A stretch of 64,000 nucleotides of DNA, taken from the NCBI GenBank assembly GCA_934590165.1, contig CAKTOO010000002.1:1-64000 (forward strand), in the 5' to 3' direction. The translations under genes were made by a program, and so were the position numbers. The notes below the pieces were generated by a model. That model worked only from the letters and a program-made list of their open reading frames with translations, did not search any database and had not been told where the DNA came from. The stretch is from an uncultured Dysosmobacter sp. (GTDB lineage Bacteria; Bacillota; Clostridia; Oscillospirales; Oscillospiraceae). The first letter of the stretch is position 1; each line of letters begins with the position of its first letter. This document shows, one piece after another, positions 7,062-15,250 of this stretch.

Positions 7062-9455
7062 TCATTTCATCGTCACCACGGTGACGCCGCTCTCGCCCTC
7101 GCCGTAGGCGCCCAGGCGAAAGCTCTTCACCGCCTTGCTGCGGCGGAGGATGTCATGCACGGCTTTCCGCAGGGCGCCGGTGCCCTTGCCGTGGATGATG
7201 GTGACGGTATCCAGTCGGCCCATAACAGCGGCGGAGAGAAAGTTCTCCACCACGCTCTCGGCCTCCAGGGTCTCCATGCCCCGGATATCCAGTTCACGGC
7301 TGGCGGAGGCCCGCAGGGCCCGGTCCGCGTTCTGACGGATGGATACGGCGGGCTTCTTCTTTTGGGCCGCCCGCTCGTCCTCCTCGATAAGGCGGACCTC
7401 ATCCGCTTTTGCTTTCATTTTCAATACACCGGACTTTAATTGCAGCGTGCCGTCCTTGCCTACCGACACCACCTCCGCCGGCGTGCGGACGCCGGGAATC
7501 TCCACCAAGTCGCCTTCCCGGATGGGCCGGCTGGGCTTGGGGATGGGCTCCTGCCGCTGGTCCCGCTTGGACACGGCGTCCTCCGCCTCATTCAGCTTCC
7601 GCCGCAGCTCCGCCCGGGCCTCGTTGGCGTTCAGGGTCCGCTCCGCCTTCGCCTGCTGCTTCCGCATTTCCGCCAGCTCCGCGAACACCTCGTCCGCGGC
7701 GGAGCGGGCGTCCCGCAGGATGCGCTTGGCCTCCGCCTCGCCCCTGCTGCGGGCATTCTCCTTGGCCCGCTCCATCTGCTCCCGGAATTCCCGGGCCTTG
7801 CGGGCATCCTCCTCCCGCTGGTGATAGAGGCGGTTGGCCTCCTGCTCCCGCTTTTCCAGCGCCTGGCGCTTGGTCTCTAGCTGGGTGAGCACATCCTCAA
7901 ACCGGACACTCTCCCCGCTCATCTGGACCTTGGCCGCCTCGATGACCTCGTCCGGCAGTCCTAACCGTTTGGAGATGGCGAACGCGTTGGACTTACCCGG
8001 GATGCCGACCAGCAGCCGGTAGGTGGGGCTGAGGGTCTCCACATTGAACTCGCAGGAGGCATTCTCCACCCCCGCCGTGGTCATGGCGAAGGTCTTCAGC
8101 TCCGCATAGTGGGTGGTGGCCGCCACCCGGGCGCCCATGCGGCGGACATGCTGGATGACGGCGATGGCCAGTGCCGCGCCCTCCACCGGGTCCGTGCCAG
8201 CCCCCAGCTCATCGAACAGGATGAGGCTATTGCGGTCAGCTTCTGCCAAAATAGACACTATATTGGTCATATGTGCCGAAAAAGTAGATAAGTTTTGCTC
8301 AATGCTCTGCTCGTCACCGATATCTGCCAACACCCGCTCATAGACAGAAACGGCACTGCGGTCCCCCACGGGGATGTGGAGGCCGCACTGGGTCATGAGG
8401 GTCAGCAGGCCCAGCGTCTTTAAGCTGACCGTTTTGCCGCCGGTGTTGGGACCAGTGATGACCAGGGTGTCAAAGGTGTCGCCCAGCTCGATGTCGATGG
8501 GCACTGCTTTCTTGGGGTCCAGCAAGGGATGACGGGCCTTCCGCAGGTGGATGGCCCTGTCCCGCCGGACCTCCGGCCGGATGCCGTCCATTTTATAGCT
8601 CAGCTGACCCCGGGCAAAGATCAGATCCAGATGCACCAAGGCGTCATAATCCCACTGGATATCCCCCCGGTGGGCTGCCGCCTCGGCGGAAAGCTCCGCC
8701 AGAATACGCTCGATCTCCTTCTGCTCCTTAGCCTCCAGCTCAATGAGTTCGTTGTTGGCCTGAACGACCCCCATGGGCTCCACAAACAGCGTGGCACCGG
8801 AGGATGAGATGTCGTGGACCAGACCCGGCAGATCGCCCTTGTGCTCCGCCTTCACCGGCACCACAAAGCGGCCGTCCCGCTGGGTGATGATGGTCTCCTG
8901 TAAAATTTTGCCGTAGGTGGGCGAGGAGATGATCTTCTGCAAAATTTGCCGGCTTTTGGCCTGAGCCGCCCGCATGTGGCGGCGGATATCCGCCAGCTCC
9001 GTGCTGGCCGCGTCGGCGATGGTGTCCTCATCCGGGATGCAGCGCTTGATCTTCTCCTCCAAAAAGCGGTTGCCGTGGAGGGAGAGAAACAGGTGGTCGA
9101 TGGCGGTCTTTTCCATGGCGTCGGCGTTGAAATACTCCTTGGCCCGGCGGGCGGCGGTCAGGAGGTCCGCGATGGTCAGAAGTTCCTTGGTATTCAGGCT
9201 GCCGCCCCGGTCAGCCCGGTCCAGGGCCTCCCCCACCGGCTTCACACCGGAAAACGACGGCGCGCCGTGGAGGCCGATCATGGTCCGGGCGGCGTCGGTC
9301 TGGTCCAGGAGGCGCAGTACCTCCTCCGTCTCCGTTTCCGGCCGGATGCAAAGGGCTTTTTCCTTGGCCTCGGCGCTGACAGCCTGGTCAGACAGCAATT
9401 GCAGCACCCGGGGCAGCTCCAGGGTGCGGATGGATTTGTCGAATAATTCGCTCAT
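7062..9455 (-). CDS. mutS2: Endonuclease MutS2
   Basis: A 797-residue MutS2. Order: MutS-like core, ATPase domain with Walker A GPNTGGKT and the downstream FDELGAGTDP Walker B, a long charged coiled coil (about 510-640), and a C-terminal Smr nuclease domain (LDIRGM...IIHGKGTGAL). MutS2 suppresses recombination and, in Bacillus, binds collided ribosomes and splits them, linking it to ribosome rescue. The second ATG (9455) is preferred because GGAGAGG is eight bases upstream; ATG 9461 would be too close. It lies downstream of era-yqzL-recO. Confidence 0.95.
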   Translation of the reverse strand: MSELFDKSIRTLELPRVLQLLSDQAVSAEAKEKALCIRPETETEEVLRLLDQTDAARTMIGLHGAPSFSGVKPVGEALDRADRGGSLNTKELLTIADLLTAARRAKEYFNADAMEKTAIDHLFLSLHGNRFLEEKIKRCIPDEDTIADAASTELADIRRHMRAAQAKSRQILQKIISSPTYGKILQETIITQRDGRFVVPVKAEHKGDLPGLVHDISSSGATLFVEPMGVVQANNELIELEAKEQKEIERILAELSAEAAAHRGDIQWDYDALVHLDLIFARGQLSYKMDGIRPEVRRDRAIHLRKARHPLLDPKKAVPIDIELGDTFDTLVITGPNTGGKTVSLKTLGLLTLMTQCGLHIPVGDRSAVSVYERVLADIGDEQSIEQNLSTFSAHMTNIVSILAEADRNSLILFDELGAGTDPVEGAALAIAVIQHVRRMGARVAATTHYAELKTFAMTTAGVENASCEFNVETLSPTYRLLVGIPGKSNAFAISKRLGLPDEVIEAAKVQMSGESVRFEDVLTQLETKRQALEKREQEANRLYHQREEDARKAREFREQMERAKENARSRGEAEAKRILRDARSAADEVFAELAEMRKQQAKAERTLNANEARAELRRKLNEAEDAVSKRDQRQEPIPKPSRPIREGDLVEIPGVRTPAEVVSVGKDGTLQLKSGVLKMKAKADEVRLIEEDERAAQKKKPAVSIRQNADRALRASASRELDIRGMETLEAESVVENFLSAAVMGRLDTVTIIHGKGTGALRKAVHDILRRSKAVKSFRLGAYGEGESGVTVVTMK

Positions 9456-9503
9456 ATTCATTTCCTCTCCGTATAATTTATTTGAAACTATACAGAACGT
9501 ATC

Positions 9504-10280
9504 TCATTTTGAAGGGATCTCCACCGGCTGCAAGCTCTTGTAAAAGTCCAGCGTCTTGAAGCCCCGCTCCAGCTGGGCAGCGGCAAAGGCCTCCGCCGCC
9601 TCCCCCAGCCGCCGCAGCGGCTCCGGTCCCAGGCGGAAGGAATACAGCCGCTTGGGGTCTCCGTAGACGATGTGCCGCAGGGCCGCCAGGGAATCCCGGC
9701 ACAGGGGCATGGAAAGGCCGCTCTCCCCGGCGCCGCAGGTCCGGCACCGCAGCACACCCTGGACCACATCCAGCAGTGGCCGCTCCGGGTCAGGGCAGCC
9801 GCAGTAGGCGCAGCTGTCCGCCAGGGGTTCATAGCCCGCCAGGCACAGGAGCTTCAGCTCGAAGGCCGGCTTCACCAGCGCCGGCGGCTTGTGTAAAGTG
9901 GAAAGGGCATACAACCCGTTTAGAAGATGCCGCAGCAGGTCACCGGACACGGTGTCCTCCGCGGTGACGGCCTCCGTCAGCTCCGCGAAGTAAAATCCCA
10001 GGGCCATGGCATCCAGGTCTGTCCGAAGGCCGCTGAACAGTTCCAGCGTGGAGCCCTCATTGGCGTAATACCACTCGCCTTTTTGGTACAGTGTCCACTC
10101 CGACCAGACCAGCGGCTGGGCGCAGGCGGCGTAGCGGCAGCTTTTCCGCCGGACGCCCCGGGCAATGACAGAGAGCTTGCCCCGGTCCGCCGTCAGAAGG
10201 GTCAGAATTTTATCGGCTTCTTTAGTCTCGGTCTCCCGCAGAACGATACCCCGGGTAACGATGTACGGCGTCCCCGCCAT
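9504..10280 (-). CDS. recO: DNA repair protein RecO
   Basis: A 258-residue RecO, the mediator that loads RecA at gaps with RecR. It has an N-terminal OB fold (about 1-80) and a helical C-terminal domain with a four-Cys zinc site: CAYC near residue 150 and CRTC about 24 residues later. The length is normal. The order era-yqzL-recO is a conserved Firmicute arrangement, and a short GC hairpin (10301-10315) lies between yqzL and this gene. Confidence 0.95.
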   Translation of the reverse strand: MAGTPYIVTRGIVLRETETKEADKILTLLTADRGKLSVIARGVRRKSCRYAACAQPLVWSEWTLYQKGEWYYANEGSTLELFSGLRTDLDAMALGFYFAELTEAVTAEDTVSGDLLRHLLNGLYALSTLHKPPALVKPAFELKLLCLAGYEPLADSCAYCGCPDPERPLLDVVQGVLRCRTCGAGESGLSMPLCRDSLAALRHIVYGDPKRLYSFRLGPEPLRRLGEAAEAFAAAQLERGFKTLDFYKSLQPVEIPSK

Positions 10281-10320
10281 GGTCTCACCACCTTATGTAC
10301 GGGGGCGGTGCCCCCGGCGC

Positions 10321-10431
10321 TTACAAAATGGGCGGCAGCTGGTCCCCCGCCTCCTCCAATGTCCGGTAAAGCATATAGGCCAGCGGCTCCCCGGTCATGC
10401 AGAACAGCTCCCAGAAAGGTTCGGCTTCCAT
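10321..10431 (-). CDS. YqzL family small protein
   Basis: A 36-residue gene starting MEAEPFWELF and ending QLPPIL, with an excellent GGAGG eight bases upstream of the ATG. Length, the FW-LF-TG-P pattern and the position between era and recO all match the YqzL family of Firmicutes, whose function is unknown. It is too short for usual gene-calling thresholds but well supported by context. Confidence 0.85.
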   Translation of the reverse strand: MEAEPFWELFCMTGEPLAYMLYRTLEEAGDQLPPIL

Positions 10432-10491
10432 GATGCAGACCTCCTTTTGGGAATAGTCTGCGAAAAAAGTCGGATTTGATAACTGGAAATA

Positions 10492-11391
10492 TCAGTCGTC
10501 GTGGTAGCCGAAGCTGCGCACGTAGTTGACGTTATCTCTCCAATTCTCCTTCACCTTCACCCAGGTCTCCAGATACACCTTGGTGCCCATGAACTTTTCC
10601 ATGTCCTGTCGGGCCAGGGAGCTGATTTTTTTCAGCATGGCACCCTGTTTGCCAATGATGATGCCCTTGTGGCTGGCCTTTTCGCAGTAGATGGTGGCGT
10701 CCACATCGATGACGCCGGAATCCCGCTCTGAGAACTTCGTGATCTCCACGGCGGTGCCGTGAGGGATCTCCTTATCCAGGCACAAAAGCAGCTTTTCCCG
10801 GATGAGCTCGCCCATGATCTGCCGCTCCGGCTGGTCGCTGATCTCTCCATCCGGGAACAGCTGGGGCCCTTCGCTGGCATACTTGCGCAGCTCGTGCATC
10901 AGATCGTCCAGGCCGCTGCCGGTGTGGGCGGAGATGGGGATGATGGCGTCGAAGCCGTCCCAGGCCTCGTTGTAGGCGGCAATCACCGGCAGCAGCTCCG
11001 CCGGCTCCACAGTGTCGATCTTATTGATGCAGAGGATGGCGGGCAGGTGCTCCTCCTGAATGCGGCGGATGAGAGCCAGCTCCGGAGCGCCCACGTGGGG
11101 AATGGGCTCCACCAGCAGCAGGGCGCAGTCCACATCGCTGAGGCTGGAGGTAACTACCTTTACCATATAGTCCCCCAAAGCGGACTTGGGCTTGTGAAGG
11201 CCCGGGGTATCCAACAGGATATACTGGGTGTCCTCCCGGTTCACCACACCGTAAATACGGTTGCGGGTGGTCTGGGCCTTGTTGGAAACGATGGCGACCT
11301 TTTCGCCCACCAATGCGTTGGTCAGGCTGGATTTGCCCACGTTGGGCCGGCCGCAGACAGTGATCATGGCGACATTTTTGATTTCAGACAT
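10492..11391 (-). CDS. era: GTPase Era
   Basis: A 299-residue Era, the GTPase that binds the 3' end of 16S rRNA during 30S assembly. G1 is GRPNVGKS (about 14-21), G3 is DTPGLHKP, G4 is NKID, and a C-terminal KH domain carries the GIIIGKQGAMLKKI helix region. Full length. It heads the yqzL-recO-mutS2 run on the same strand and lies 41 bases after uvrA. Confidence 0.97.
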   Translation of the reverse strand: MSEIKNVAMITVCGRPNVGKSSLTNALVGEKVAIVSNKAQTTRNRIYGVVNREDTQYILLDTPGLHKPKSALGDYMVKVVTSSLSDVDCALLLVEPIPHVGAPELALIRRIQEEHLPAILCINKIDTVEPAELLPVIAAYNEAWDGFDAIIPISAHTGSGLDDLMHELRKYASEGPQLFPDGEISDQPERQIMGELIREKLLLCLDKEIPHGTAVEITKFSERDSGVIDVDATIYCEKASHKGIIIGKQGAMLKKISSLARQDMEKFMGTKVYLETWVKVKENWRDNVNYVRSFGYHDD

Positions 11392-11432
11392 AGGTGATCC
11401 TCAACTTTCTTGTTAAGCAATGTGATTCTATT

Positions 11433-14261
11433 TTACCGCTCCAGCGCCCGTTTCAGGTACCGGCCCGTGTAGCTTGCTTCGCAGGCGGCCACCGTCTCCG
11501 GCGTGCCGGTGACAACGATGGTGCCGCCGCCGTCGCCCCCCTCGGGGCCCAGGTCGATGAGCCAGTCGGCGCACTTGATGACATCCAGATTGTGCTCAAT
11601 GACCACCACGGTGTTTCCCGTATCCACCAGCCGCTGGAGAACCTCCAGGAGCTTGCGCACATCGTCGGCGTGGAGGCCGGTGGTGGGCTCATCCAGAATA
11701 TAAATGGTCTTGCCGGTGGCCAGCTTGGAAAGCTCCGTGGCCAGCTTTACCCGCTGGGCCTCGCCGCCGGACAGCTCCGTAGAGGGCTGGCCCAGCTTCA
11801 CGTATCCAAGGCCCACATCCTGGAGGGTCTGGAGCTTGTTGCGGAGCTTGGGCAGAGCGGAGAAGAACTCCACCGCCTCGTCAACGGTCATGTCCAGAAC
11901 CTCGGCGATATTTTTCCCCTTGTAGCGGACCTCCAGGGTCTCCCGGTTGTAGCGGCGGCCCTTGCACACCTCGCAGGGGACGAAAATGTCCGGCAGGAAG
12001 TGCATCTCGATCTTCAGCACGCCGTCACCGGAGCAGGCCTCGCACCGACCGCCCCGGACATTGAAGGAGAAACGGCCCGGACCGTAGCCCCGGCTCTTGG
12101 CCTCCTGGGTGGAGGCGAACAGATCCCGGATGTCGTTGAACAGTCCCGTATAGGTGGCGGGGTTGGAGCGGGGCGTCCGGCCGATGGGGCTTTGATCGAT
12201 ATCCACCACCTTGTCCAGATACTCAACGCCCTCAATACGGTCGCACTTGCCGGGACGGGTCTTCATCCGCATAAGGTCGGCACCCAGGCGCTTGAACAAA
12301 ATTTCATTCACCAGGGAGCTCTTGCCGCTGCCGGACACGCCGGTGACCACCGTGAAGGTACCCAAAGGGAAGGACACATCAATATGGCGGAGGTTATTTT
12401 CAGCGGCTCCCACCACTTTTAAAAACTTCCCGCTGCCGGGGCGCCGGGACTGGGGTACGGGAATTTTTTTCTTGCCGCACAGATACTGTCCCGTCAGGGA
12501 GTTGGGGTTGGCCATGACCTCCTCCGGTGTGCCGGCGGCTACCACCTCGCCGCCGTGGATGCCGGCGCCGGGGCCGATATCAATAAGGTAGTCGGCGGCC
12601 CGCATGGTATCCTCGTCATGCTCCACCACCAAAAGCGTATTGCCAAGGTCCCGCAGATTACGCAGGGTGTCCAGCAGCTTGTCGTTATCCCGCTGGTGAA
12701 GGCCGATGGAAGGCTCGTCCAGAATATAGAGAACGCCCATGAGGCTGGAGCCGATCTGGGTAGCCAGGCGGATACGCTGGCTTTCACCGCCGGACAACGT
12801 CGCGGCACTGCGGCTGAGGGTCAGATAGCCCAATCCCACGGACCGCAAAAAGCCCAGCCGGGAACGGATCTCCTTTAAAATACGGTCGGCGATAAGGTGC
12901 TGCTGCTCCGTCAGCTTCAGATGCTCCGCCCACTCCAGCTCGTCCAGCACGGAAAGACGGGTCAGCTGGTCGATATCCTTGTCCCCTACTGTCACCGCCA
13001 GGGACTCCTTTTTCAGCCGCCGCCCCTTGCACTCCGGACAGGGGCACTCACTCATGGCCTCCTCCAGTTCCCGCTTCACGGAGTCGCTTTGGGTCTCCAT
13101 ATAGCGGCGCTGGAGGTTGTTGCAGATGCCCTCGAAGGGCTGGTACAGCACGCCCTTACCACGGGGCTGGTCATAGTGGAGCTCCAGCTTTTCCCCACCC
13201 GTGCCGTACAAGATGACCTGCTTCACCTCGCTGGGCAGGTCCTTCCAAGGGGTAGTCAGCTTGAAGTGGTACTTCTGGGACAGGGCGTCAAAATACATGC
13301 GGGAGATGCCGTCGGAGCGGATATTGCCCCAGCCGGAAGCCGTGATGGCCCCTTCCAGTAAAGAGAGATCCTCGTTTTCCACCACCAGGGCTGGGTCCAC
13401 CTTCAGCTGACTGCCCAGGCCCGTGCAGGTGGGACAGGCGCCAAAGGGGTTGTTGAAGGAGAACATCCGGGGCGTCAGCTCTTCGATGGAGATACCACAG
13501 TCCTCGCAGGCGTAGTTCTGGGAGAACATCAGGTCCTGCCCCTCCCGCAGCAGGTTCACCACCACCAGGCCGCCGGAGAGGCCAGCGGCGGTCTCCACAC
13601 TGTCCGTCAGCCGCTGCTGGATATCCGGCCGGATGATGAGGCGGTCGATGACGATCTCAATGCTGTGCTTTTTATTTTTCTCCAGCTTGATCTCCTCATC
13701 CAGCTCGTACAGATTTCCGTCCACCCGCACCCGGACGTAGCCGGAGCGCTTCGCATCCTCGAACACCTTCTGGTGCTCGCCCTTTTTGCCCCGGATGACG
13801 GGCGCCATCACCTGGATGCGGGTGCCCTCCGGCAGGGAGAGTACCTGGTCAATGATCTGGTCGATGGTCTGCTGGCGGATGACCTTGCCGCACTTGGGAC
13901 AGTGGGGCGTGCCCACCCGGGCCCACAGCAATCGGAGGTAGTCGTAGATCTCCGTCACCGTGCCCACGGTGGACCGAGGGTTTTTACTGGTGGTCTTCTG
14001 GTCGATGGAGATGGCCGGGGAAAGGCCCTCGATATAATCCACATCCGGCTTGTCCATCTGGCCCAGGAACATCCGGGCGTAAGAGGAAAGGCTTTCCACA
14101 TACCGCCGCTGGCCCTCGGCGTAAATGGTGTCGAAGGCCAGGGAGGACTTGCCGGAGCCGGAAAGGCCCGTCATCACCACCAGCTTGTCCCGGGGGATGG
14201 TGACGTCGATATTTTTCAGGTTGTTGGCCCGGGCGCCTTTGACGATGATTTTATCCTGCAT
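11433..14261 (-). CDS. uvrA: Excinuclease ABC subunit A
   Basis: A 942-residue UvrA, the damage-recognition ATPase of nucleotide excision repair. Two ABC ATPase modules have Walker A GLSGSGKS near the N terminus and GVSGSGKS near residue 640, each followed by a signature LSGGE. Zinc-binding Cys pairs occur in both halves (CEDC...CPTC and CEAC...CEVC). Full length. It follows uvrB-mmcQ-ybaK on the same strand, so the LexA-type site ahead of uvrB may govern it too. Confidence 0.97.
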   Translation of the reverse strand: MQDKIIVKGARANNLKNIDVTIPRDKLVVMTGLSGSGKSSLAFDTIYAEGQRRYVESLSSYARMFLGQMDKPDVDYIEGLSPAISIDQKTTSKNPRSTVGTVTEIYDYLRLLWARVGTPHCPKCGKVIRQQTIDQIIDQVLSLPEGTRIQVMAPVIRGKKGEHQKVFEDAKRSGYVRVRVDGNLYELDEEIKLEKNKKHSIEIVIDRLIIRPDIQQRLTDSVETAAGLSGGLVVVNLLREGQDLMFSQNYACEDCGISIEELTPRMFSFNNPFGACPTCTGLGSQLKVDPALVVENEDLSLLEGAITASGWGNIRSDGISRMYFDALSQKYHFKLTTPWKDLPSEVKQVILYGTGGEKLELHYDQPRGKGVLYQPFEGICNNLQRRYMETQSDSVKRELEEAMSECPCPECKGRRLKKESLAVTVGDKDIDQLTRLSVLDELEWAEHLKLTEQQHLIADRILKEIRSRLGFLRSVGLGYLTLSRSAATLSGGESQRIRLATQIGSSLMGVLYILDEPSIGLHQRDNDKLLDTLRNLRDLGNTLLVVEHDEDTMRAADYLIDIGPGAGIHGGEVVAAGTPEEVMANPNSLTGQYLCGKKKIPVPQSRRPGSGKFLKVVGAAENNLRHIDVSFPLGTFTVVTGVSGSGKSSLVNEILFKRLGADLMRMKTRPGKCDRIEGVEYLDKVVDIDQSPIGRTPRSNPATYTGLFNDIRDLFASTQEAKSRGYGPGRFSFNVRGGRCEACSGDGVLKIEMHFLPDIFVPCEVCKGRRYNRETLEVRYKGKNIAEVLDMTVDEAVEFFSALPKLRNKLQTLQDVGLGYVKLGQPSTELSGGEAQRVKLATELSKLATGKTIYILDEPTTGLHADDVRKLLEVLQRLVDTGNTVVVIEHNLDVIKCADWLIDLGPEGGDGGGTIVVTGTPETVAACEASYTGRYLKRALER

Positions 14262-14289
14262 AAATGATTTCGTGTCTCCTTGTCAGAGA

Positions 14290-14364
14290 TTATCTGTATT
14301 TTTCCTCCTGGTGCCAGCCCCATACGACGATGAGGGAGACCACCAGTCCGCAGATCAGCCTCAT
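14290..14364 (-). CDS. Possible 24-residue membrane peptide
   Basis: A short ATG frame (MRLICGLVVS...) encodes one hydrophobic helix ending in a charged tail. It fills most of the gap between ybaK and uvrA. The only possible ribosome site is the GGAG at the end of ybaK, 12 bases upstream, which would imply coupling. No family is recognised. It may be chance. Confidence 0.25.
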   Translation of the reverse strand: MRLICGLVVSLIVVWGWHQEEKYR

Positions 14365-14375
14365 GGCTGTACTGT

Positions 14376-14861
14376 TCACTCCACGGTGATGTCCGCCGCA
14401 GAGGCCCCCAGCAGGTCCAGCAGCGCCTGGGGCGCCAGTTCCACTTGGGTGCCCACCTTGCCAGCGGAGACGCAGATGGTGTCATACAGGATAGCCGTTT
14501 CGTGGAACACCGTGGGGAACTGCTTCTTCATTCCCACGGGGCTGCATCCGCCGTGGACATAGCCGGTGAGGGGCAGCAGCTCCTTCTGGGGCAGCATGGC
14601 GATGGATTTCTCCCCCACTGCCTTGGCAGCCTTTTTCAGGTCCAGGTTTTCCGCCACGGGAATATCAAATACGTAGTATGCGCCGGTGCCCCCTTTCGTC
14701 ACCAGGGTCTTGAACACCTGCTCCACATCCTGTCCCAGGAAACCCGCCACGCTGACGCCGTCGATGGGGCCGTCGGCGGGATAGGTATGGGCCGTGTAGG
14801 GAATTTTTTTCTGGTCCAGGACCCGCATAACGTTTGTCTTTTCTTCCTTGTGCTTTGCCAT
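14376..14861 (-). CDS. ybaK: Cys-tRNA(Pro) deacylase (YbaK/EbsC family)
   Basis: A 161-residue YbaK-type trans-editing protein that hydrolyses Cys mischarged on tRNA-Pro. It begins MAKHKEEKTNVMRVLDQ and contains the family core around the VFKTLV...YYVFDIPV stretch (about 45-70), and GYVHGGCSPVGMKKQFPTV, typical of the YbaK subgroup. ATG 14861 is chosen because AGAGG lies eight bases upstream. It sits in the uvrB-mmcQ-ybaK-uvrA run. Confidence 0.88.
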   Translation of the reverse strand: MAKHKEEKTNVMRVLDQKKIPYTAHTYPADGPIDGVSVAGFLGQDVEQVFKTLVTKGGTGAYYVFDIPVAENLDLKKAAKAVGEKSIAMLPQKELLPLTGYVHGGCSPVGMKKQFPTVFHETAILYDTICVSAGKVGTQVELAPQALLDLLGASAADITVE

Positions 14862-14866
14862 TGTAT

Positions 14867-15250
14867 TCATCCTCTGTCTTCCATGAATTCTCTTTGTACA
14901 TATTTCGGCAGCTTCCCCACCACCAGATGGTAGGACCCCCCGCACAGCTCCCGCAGCAGCTCGTCCGGCAGGGTGCCGTCTAAACAGCAGGCGATCCAGG
15001 TGCGCTTGTCGGCGTAAAAGCCCGGCAGGATGTCCGGGTATTCGGCCCGGAGCAATTCCGCCCGGGCCGGGTCACATTTCAGGTTGATCAGGTCATGACC
15101 GCCGTAGGTCTTGTGCTCCGCCCCCGGGGAGCAGACGGCGGCAAACAGCTTGCCCCGGAGCATATAGCGAAACCAGCCCCACTCGGGCTTGTAGTCCTTC
15201 TCCGCCCCCGGAAGAGAGATGAGGTAATCGTCCAGCCATTCGTAGCGCAT
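14867..15250 (-). CDS. MmcQ/YjbR family protein
   Basis: A 127-residue single-domain protein of the MmcQ/YjbR family (CyaY-like fold, sometimes called DNA-binding). It has the typical start MRYEWLDDYLISLPGAEKDYK, a central HDLINLKCDP-type strand, and a C-terminal SYHLVVGKLPK motif. The biochemical role of the family is not known. Its ATG follows the uvrB stop codon with no gap, so the two are translated from one message. Confidence 0.85.
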   Translation of the reverse strand: MRYEWLDDYLISLPGAEKDYKPEWGWFRYMLRGKLFAAVCSPGAEHKTYGGHDLINLKCDPARAELLRAEYPDILPGFYADKRTWIACCLDGTLPDELLRELCGGSYHLVVGKLPKYVQREFMEDRG

